Assembly (NCBI GenBank): GCA_903772945.1
Contig: CAICTM010000223.1
Span: forward strand, 1-64,000
Reading direction: 5' to 3'
From: Seminavis robusta
Lineage: Eukaryota > Bacillariophyta > Bacillariophyceae > Naviculales > Naviculaceae
DNA: 64,000 nucleotides
Shown here: one piece after another, positions 58,983 to 64,000 of the stretch
Numbering within the stretch: position 1 is the stretch's first letter
Layout of the letters: each line of letters begins with the position of its first letter
Notes under the pieces: model-generated
The model's input: only the letters and a program-made list of their open reading frames with translations
What the model was told of the DNA's origin: nothing
Database searches by the model: none
Program-made: the position numbers and the translations under genes

Positions 58983-59144
58983 CACTTAGGCTAAGTGATT
59001 CACTTAGGCTAAGTGAATCAAATGTGACTGACTAAATCAAATAAGACTGACTGAATCACTTAGGCTAAGTGGCTCACTTAGCCTAAGTAAATCAAATTGA
59101 ATCACTTAGCCTAAGTGAAAATTCAACCACTTAGCCTAAGTGAA
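58983..59144. repeat. Array of CACTTAG-n-CTAAGTG palindromes
   Basis: Six copies of a 15-bp dyad with 7-bp arms and one central base (G in the first three, C in the last three; the fourth has one arm mismatch), starting near 58983, 59001, 59057, 59076, 59103 and 59130. Spacers are AATCAAA-like and contain GACTGACT. Confidence 0.88.
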
Positions 59145-59169
59145 GATTTGTGAGGGACAAATCACGCTA

Positions 59170-59272
59170 CCCAATGTCTACTAAAGTCCACCAAAGTCTA
59201 CTAAAAGTCTACTAAAGTCTACCAAATGTATACCAATGTCTTACAATGTCTACCGTGTCTACCAATGTCTAC
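59170..59272. repeat. GTCTACyAAA-type short tandem repeat
   Basis: About nine degenerate copies of (A)GTCTAC(T/C)AA(A/T) run up to the left end of the TTAA-flanked element. Confidence 0.75.
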
Positions 59273-60150
59273 TTAAGGTGGTCGCACCCAGGATGTAAGC
59301 CAGCGGAAAGCTGTCAATATTACGCAACCTTTAACACGGTGCTATCGAGAGAAAGCAACAAACAACAAACGATCGCACCTGCTGCTGAAAGGGGTGCTGG
59401 AATCGCTGTAAGGTTGAGCCACACACCTTATACCAGTACAAGAGCTGTTCCTAATAGTACTGCCGACAGGTTCAGCCTTGGTTCAACGGTGATATTTCCT
59501 CCACCTGTTGAGTTTGGTGACCTGTGGAAAGCGATGTCGACTTTTTCGATTCGGCTGCTTCGAGCCGATAAATCTCGATGCATGCTGGAAGGATGGGCAT
59601 AAGACCGGGGCCTACAGTCCTCCTTATAGTCAAAGGAAGAAGAACTGCTACAGCAATAAGCCCTCCGAAGCAGCAGACATCGAGATAATGAGCCTCTCTT
59701 ACAGCGCGATCGAGTGCGTTGTTTGGTTCTTGTGGTGGACCTCCAATTCGGCTGTTTGCTTTCAAACGGAATCTCCCTTTTTCAATCGTTTGAAATCGAA
59801 TTTTGGGTGAAACGTGTTAGATGTACTCTTTTACTATAAGGTTTCGCGAGCCAGTCGTTGGAGCACCACAAAAATGTGAGGATCTAACTCTCAACCATTG
59901 CAACTGCCACAATTTGGCGAGTCGACACGCTCGGTCGGTCTAGATTTGTCAGCATTACTTAGAGGACAGTACCTAGAATTATGGCTCGAACTTGAAAAGA
60001 TCAAATCCAGCGAGAATATCAAGCAAGATTCCTTTGAACAGTGTATAGACGATTCCAGATTCCGTAATTTATACGAAACATATGTGCGAAAGAACGTCAA
60101 CTCTCATGCAGCTTTTGAGCTGGCTTAGATCCTGGGTGCGACCACCTTAA
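59273..60150. mobile_element. Non-autonomous DNA transposon with perfect TIRs at TTAA
   Basis: 870 bp (59277-60146) lie between two TTAA sites (59273-59276 and 60147-60150). The ends are perfect 18-bp inverted repeats, GGTGGTCGCACCCAGGAT on the left and its complement on the right; counting the TTAA and two flanking bases the identity runs 24 bp. A TTAA duplication is typical of piggyBac and Sola3 elements, but the terminal bases are not the usual piggyBac CCC, so the superfamily is open. Inside, a 76-codon frame (59898-60128; MQLPQFGESTRSVGLDL) ends inside the right end and matches nothing I know. No transposase is seen. Confidence 0.8.
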
Positions 60151-60152
60151 GT

Positions 60153-61776
60153 CTCAGGAGCACTTTATTGCCAAAACACTTATGGGCGAAACAGACAAAT
60201 AACCCAGGTCGAAGGTTGCTGCCGTCACCACGGATGGGTGCTCCCTACGAATCGAATGATCGTCGAATCGAATCGAATCGTATGATCAATCCTTTCTCGG
60301 AGAGACTGAGGATGACGTCATCGTGTTCAAACCTTTCAGCTTTGCGCCTTGACCAAAAATTGAAAGGGCGAATGTGCTGGCTTAAATCTCGAAGCAGTGT
60401 GCTACTTGATTTCTGTGAAGCATGTCGTAGTTGTTGAAGCAAGTACACTGTACCATGGACAATCAACTTACGCAAGCTGAGATATAACAAAGACTGAGGC
60501 CTTTGTTTCTTCGAGAATAGGAGAATGTTCAATTTACCGTTTCTTCGAAATAAATCATACAGTCCAGAATTGTTATAAAACGTTTGTTTTTTAAAAAGCA
60601 TTACAAAAAGATATGGCTCCCTGTACAGTTAATCAGTTCAATTACTAGTAGTCAATTTGCTCTTTACTTGTACTTTGGATTCGCTGAGTTGAACGTTGAA
60701 ATACCGAATACTCGGTAACATTCAATAATTCCAGGACTGCCCAACATCTAATAAGTGCACATTCACAAGTCTGACCTCAAGAATGCAGAGTTAGATAATG
60801 TCAACGACTCCACAACATGTACATGTACTTTGTCAGTTTGCGAGCCAGGGCGACAGATCGAGTGCGACAACTACCGGTACTTTTTGAATGCACGCTATCA
60901 CACTAATAAATTTTTAAGTACGGGGGTTCGCACGGCCTTTCCTTTGCGTTGACTCATTCAATTCAAGCTTTTAAAAAAGCTTGAATTGAATGAGTCAACG
61001 CAAAGGAAAGGCCAAATAACACTCCGCAGTAACTAGCAGCTCCCCACTCCCCAGTAGTCATTGTCGTCGAAACAAAGACACTGTCGAATGACAATTTCGC
61101 GTCTATGTCGCAATCATATTTAACTGGATCTAGAACATCAAGTGTGTTTCACGTCATAAAGTAAGTGTGCCGCTGTCTTGTTTTATTAAATCATCAGGAC
61201 CCGGATTCGAGTGCCAGCGACACCCAGGGGTTCCCCATGGGTTCACTTGATTTACAAATCTAACTAGTGAAACAGCTCTTAAAACTTACCAGTAAGAGAA
61301 ACCTCGGACCGGCGCGATTGGCAAGCACAGTGCAAGCACCCACCACCACCACAAAGCAGCCAAAAAGCCCTCCTGTTGACCATAGCTGACCATTCACCTT
61401 GTTGCTGCGTGTTCCACAAAGACCTGAAAGCGTCGAACACAAAGTTCTCGAAACACTGCACCATCTATCTCAGTACCATCCATCCAGTTTACTTTCGCCT
61501 TGTTAGAGGAGCGGGAGAAGCCGCAACAGAGATTGATTCATTCGGCAACTATCTCAGCGAACTGATTGCAGAAAAGTGATTGGGAAGCATATCTCATTTC
61601 TGCTCCTGCGGAACACCGAAAGCAACTTTCGAGAAAAGGCGACGCTAACGTTGTTCGAATTTTTATACCAGCGATACCATTATAAATTCAGGAGCTCCAG
61701 GACAAGTAAAACGTTCTTCGAAATCACGAAAAGTCCTCTGGCTAGCTCTAGAAGCAATAACACCCACAACCAAAAC
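60153..61776. other. Intergenic with an 80-bp perfect palindrome
   Basis: 1.6 kb without a supported gene. A run of CGAATCGAAT lies at about 60258-60280. At 60934-61013 sits a perfect palindrome (separate entry). The last 200 bp are the upstream region of the second HSF gene; that gene's frame is open back to 61576, but only from a GTG. Confidence 0.5.
60934..61013. repeat. Perfect 80-bp palindrome (39-bp arms, 2-nt loop)
   Basis: Left arm starts GGCCTTTCCTTTGCG at 60934 and the right arm ends CGCAAAGGAAAGGCC at 61013, with TTTT/AA/AAAA at the centre. No mismatch in the arms. Such perfect symmetry suggests a recent origin or a foldback end. Confidence 0.95.
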
Positions 61777-63213
61777 ATGCCCTTCCACCATACAATGGCC
61801 GCCCAAGGACAAGCCAAGCTAACAATTCCATCCACCAGCGAAATAGCAGGCCTATCAACATCGACCAAGCGACCCAGCTCTGTCCTGGACAAGGTGAAGC
61901 AGCGGAGAGGCAAAGGTCCCAAACGAAATCTACTCGAAGAACACTTGAAGCATGAAAGGCAGTCTCATGACCTTCTTTATGAAATGAGAGCTCTCGACGC
62001 CATGGACACGGCGCGCGAACAGAAAGCGGCCGCCGAGCATGAAGCGGCTAGAAAGGCAGCTGAGCAAGAAGCGGCCAAAATTGCAGCGGAGCAAGCGACA
62101 GCAAATAGAAAGGCGGCGGAGCTTCGAGCGGCGGAACAGAGAGCCAGGGCTAGAGCTGCCGAACGAGACCAACAAGCCAGGACAGCCCTTCTGGGAGCAG
62201 AGCTGGAGCAACAGGCATTGGAGAGACAAGCCGCAGCCGCCCTCGATGCAGAGCTCGCACAACGAGCCAACGCCAGAGCCGCTCTCGATGCAGAGCTGGC
62301 CCAACGAATGAGAGCTAGGGCGGCTCTCGACGTGGAGCTGGCAGAACGAGTCAGAGCCAGGGCTATGTTGGATGCAGAGCTCAGACAGCACGCACAAGCA
62401 TCGGCTCTTCTTCGTCGACACAGTGGTGGGCTTGACACCTTGGCAGTCAGTGCTGGTGGACTGGGCTCTGCGGGTATCTTCAATCACCACGTGTTGGGTG
62501 GTGCCAATCCTTTGATTTCTGGAACCCCCTCGTCTGCGTTTTCGTCGCAGCAGCCTTCATTTGCTTCACAGCAGACTTCGTTTGCTTCACAGCCTTCGTT
62601 TGCATCGCAGCAACCTTCGTTTGCTCCGGGGAGCATTGCCAATCTCGGTTTGGCGTCGTCCTATGGACGAATCCTCCCTACGTCTTTGCCGGGCAACCCC
62701 CTTGCTGCGGCGTCGTTCCATCAAGGAGCTGGTCCCATCCAAGGCTTCCCGCAAGCTCCCGATTCGACACCTGTACAGTCCACGACGACGAGGGCAAGAG
62801 CTCCCACGGACGAAGAAGACGAGGATGCATTCTTTGCCATGATCAAAGGTCGCTCTCAAAAGGAACGCTTTCCCATCAAGTTGTACCGCATGATCTTCGA
62901 AGCCAAGAAGGAAGGCCGCGAAGACGTGGTTTCGTTTCTCCCACCTCATGGGAAGGCGTTTGGCATTCACGATGAAGACACGTTTGTTCGAGAAATCATG
63001 CCTCGATACTTTGGCGACTGCAAACTGTCCTCCTTTCAGAAGCAGCTCAACCTGTATGGTTTTCGAAAGATCACGGTTGGCAAGGAACGGGGAAAGCTGA
63101 GCTACTTCCATACGTGCTTTCTTCGGGGCAGACCATCCATGTGCCACAACATTCATCGAAGATGCACCACAGGTGGTGCTGCAAAGAAGAAGGGGGCAAC
63201 CGAAACAAAGTAG
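61777..63213 (+). CDS. HSF-type protein with C-terminal DNA-binding domain
   Basis: Single exon, 478 residues from the first in-frame ATG at 61777 (MPFHHTMAAQ; a second ATG at 61795 is possible). Residues about 55-215 are Ala/Glu/Arg-rich coiled coil, including four 14-residue repeats of the type ALDAELAQRMRARA. Residues about 250-285 are QPSFASQ repeats. The HSF-like winged-helix domain lies at the C-terminus, about 364-455 (RFPIKLYRMIFEA, VVSFLPPHGKAFGIHD, FVREIMPRYFGDCKLSSFQ, RQLNLYGFRK-like KQLNLYGFRKI, LSYFHTCFLRG). This inverts the usual order, in which the DNA-binding domain is N-terminal and followed by the oligomerisation coil; the coiled coil here could replace HR-A/B upstream. Expected location: nucleus. 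Confidence 0.88.
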   Translation: MPFHHTMAAQGQAKLTIPSTSEIAGLSTSTKRPSSVLDKVKQRRGKGPKRNLLEEHLKHERQSHDLLYEMRALDAMDTAREQKAAAEHEAARKAAEQEAAKIAAEQATANRKAAELRAAEQRARARAAERDQQARTALLGAELEQQALERQAAAALDAELAQRANARAALDAELAQRMRARAALDVELAERVRARAMLDAELRQHAQASALLRRHSGGLDTLAVSAGGLGSAGIFNHHVLGGANPLISGTPSSAFSSQQPSFASQQTSFASQPSFASQQPSFAPGSIANLGLASSYGRILPTSLPGNPLAAASFHQGAGPIQGFPQAPDSTPVQSTTTRARAPTDEEDEDAFFAMIKGRSQKERFPIKLYRMIFEAKKEGREDVVSFLPPHGKAFGIHDEDTFVREIMPRYFGDCKLSSFQKQLNLYGFRKITVGKERGKLSYFHTCFLRGRPSMCHNIHRRCTTGGAAKKKGATETK

Positions 63214-64000
63214 CTACAGTACGGACTGCTGTTGGTCATTCCAGACGTTTTCGATGCATGCGTACATACAATAATGTAATTATTTAGTTGGTTCCACAGT
63301 TCTCTAGCTAACGGCACAGTGGTCTCTGCCTCTTGGTCGTAAATGGTGTATGGAATCAGCCTGCTCGTACCGTAGTAGCCACCAGTACGGGTAGGTAGTG
63401 AATTGGGCTTTGGGAAAAGGCAAACCAGCCAGACACAGGCGTGGTCCATCATGGATTCAGTGGCTGCCCAGCGCAGCAAAAGACAACTCCCCTCGTGATG
63501 GCATTGAAAGGAGCGTCCTCTCGCCTAGACTCTACTAGTACCTGCCTTGTTACGGTAGGTACGTTTCTACTCGTGATCACAAATGCAGTTCCACGCATAA
63601 CGGGTTCCGTACTGGTAGCCAATGCGGACATTCTATTTGTTCAAGATTTACTGAATGATTCGATTCAATCTATCTCAAGAACTAAGAGATTAAAGTCTTG
63701 CTAGCACAAATTTTAAAACATGAAAATCGCATCATCCAGACGACACAGTGCTACAGGTAGCTGAAAGGCTGCAAAACAGAGAAGGTCGACACATGAGAAG
63801 GCAGGGAAATAAAAGGTCCACCATGAAGTGTTCGGGGTAGCAGGGAGGCTCCAAAACAAAAGAAGGGCAACTCTGTGTGGTGCTATACGTAGTTGATATA
63901 GACCGCAAGGAAACAAAAGAAGGTCCCCACCATGAAGAGCTTTGGAGTAGCTGAGAGGCTTCAAAAGAGGACAAAAGGAGCAAGAATGTTCATCGGATAG
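63214..64000. other. Intergenic, nothing recognised
   Basis: Near 63790-63990 a loosely repeated AGGCT(C/T)CAAAA(C/G)A...GAAGG pattern with AGGTCC(A/C)CCATGAAG occurs twice (about 63816 and 63921), a possible partial direct repeat of about 100 bp. No gene is supported. Confidence 0.45.

Noticed and set aside
61576-61776. Longer N-terminus for the second HSF gene
   Set aside because: Open frame but only from a GTG; the first ATG in frame is at 61777.
1-64000. tRNA, rRNA or snRNA genes
   Set aside because: No cloverleaf with a GGTTCGAnTCC-type T-arm or rRNA-like stretch was found by eye; a dedicated scan could still find one.

Overview
The window looks like nuclear DNA of a diatom, most likely a raphid pennate; the gene content and the dispersed GTACCGGTAC motifs would suit Seminavis robusta or a close relative, but the species is a guess. 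Evidence for a diatom: short GT-AG introns of about 70-120 nt, two genes with HSF-type DNA-binding domains in untypical architectures, a family of leucine-rich-repeat (LRR) proteins with the diatom-style cap (QRYALATFYFATGGDNW, then Cys-rich), a secretory/plastid-type presequence, and a membrane-anchored GH81 beta-1,3-glucanase suited to a chrysolaminarin-storing cell.

Layout. 1-1279 (-): 5' part of a gene for a putative plastid S1-domain protein. 2609-4845 (+): ionotropic glutamate receptor-like channel. 4846-7760: gene-poor, with a MITE that has 8-bp target duplications. 7761-9965 (+): HSF-type factor. 9966-13494: repeats, including an array of small palindromes and a duplicated promoter-proximal segment. 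13495-14615 (+): phytanoyl-CoA dioxygenase family. 14858-16186 (-) LRR protein and 16417-17685 (+) BTB-BACK protein are divergent. 18488-20158 (-) AFG1-like ATPase and 20540-20989 (+) RPB8 are divergent. 21503-25532 (-) and 26172-27929 (-): two single-pass LRR membrane proteins, the second degenerate. 29182-31361 (+) MFS transporter and 31474-32822 (-) 3-hydroxyacyl-CoA dehydrogenase-like protein converge.

33331-43250 (+) holds the most striking gene: 18 exons of a secreted LRR protein built from alternating cap and LRR exons, nearly all bounded by phase-1 introns. A block of about 1.7 kb occurs twice at about 99% identity outside a few indels, and the first copy carries a one-base deletion that breaks the frame. 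Then come 44059-45345 (+), a secreted SET-domain protein, and 45857-48885 (-), a GH81 glucanase.

48886-61776 is accessory and repeat-rich: a broken mobile-element-like gene, a long inverted repeat with a third copy nearby, a fossil Ty3/gypsy-type LTR retrotransposon, a DNA-transposon relic, an array of 7+1+7 palindromes, an 870-bp element with perfect terminal inverted repeats at TTAA, and a perfect 80-bp palindrome. The window ends with a second HSF-domain gene (61777-63213, +).

The genes do not form one pathway. The recurrent theme is surface and secreted LRR proteins (four genes between 14.8 and 43.3 kb) beside stress/transcription regulators. All exon models are read by eye from splice signals and frame, without transcript support.
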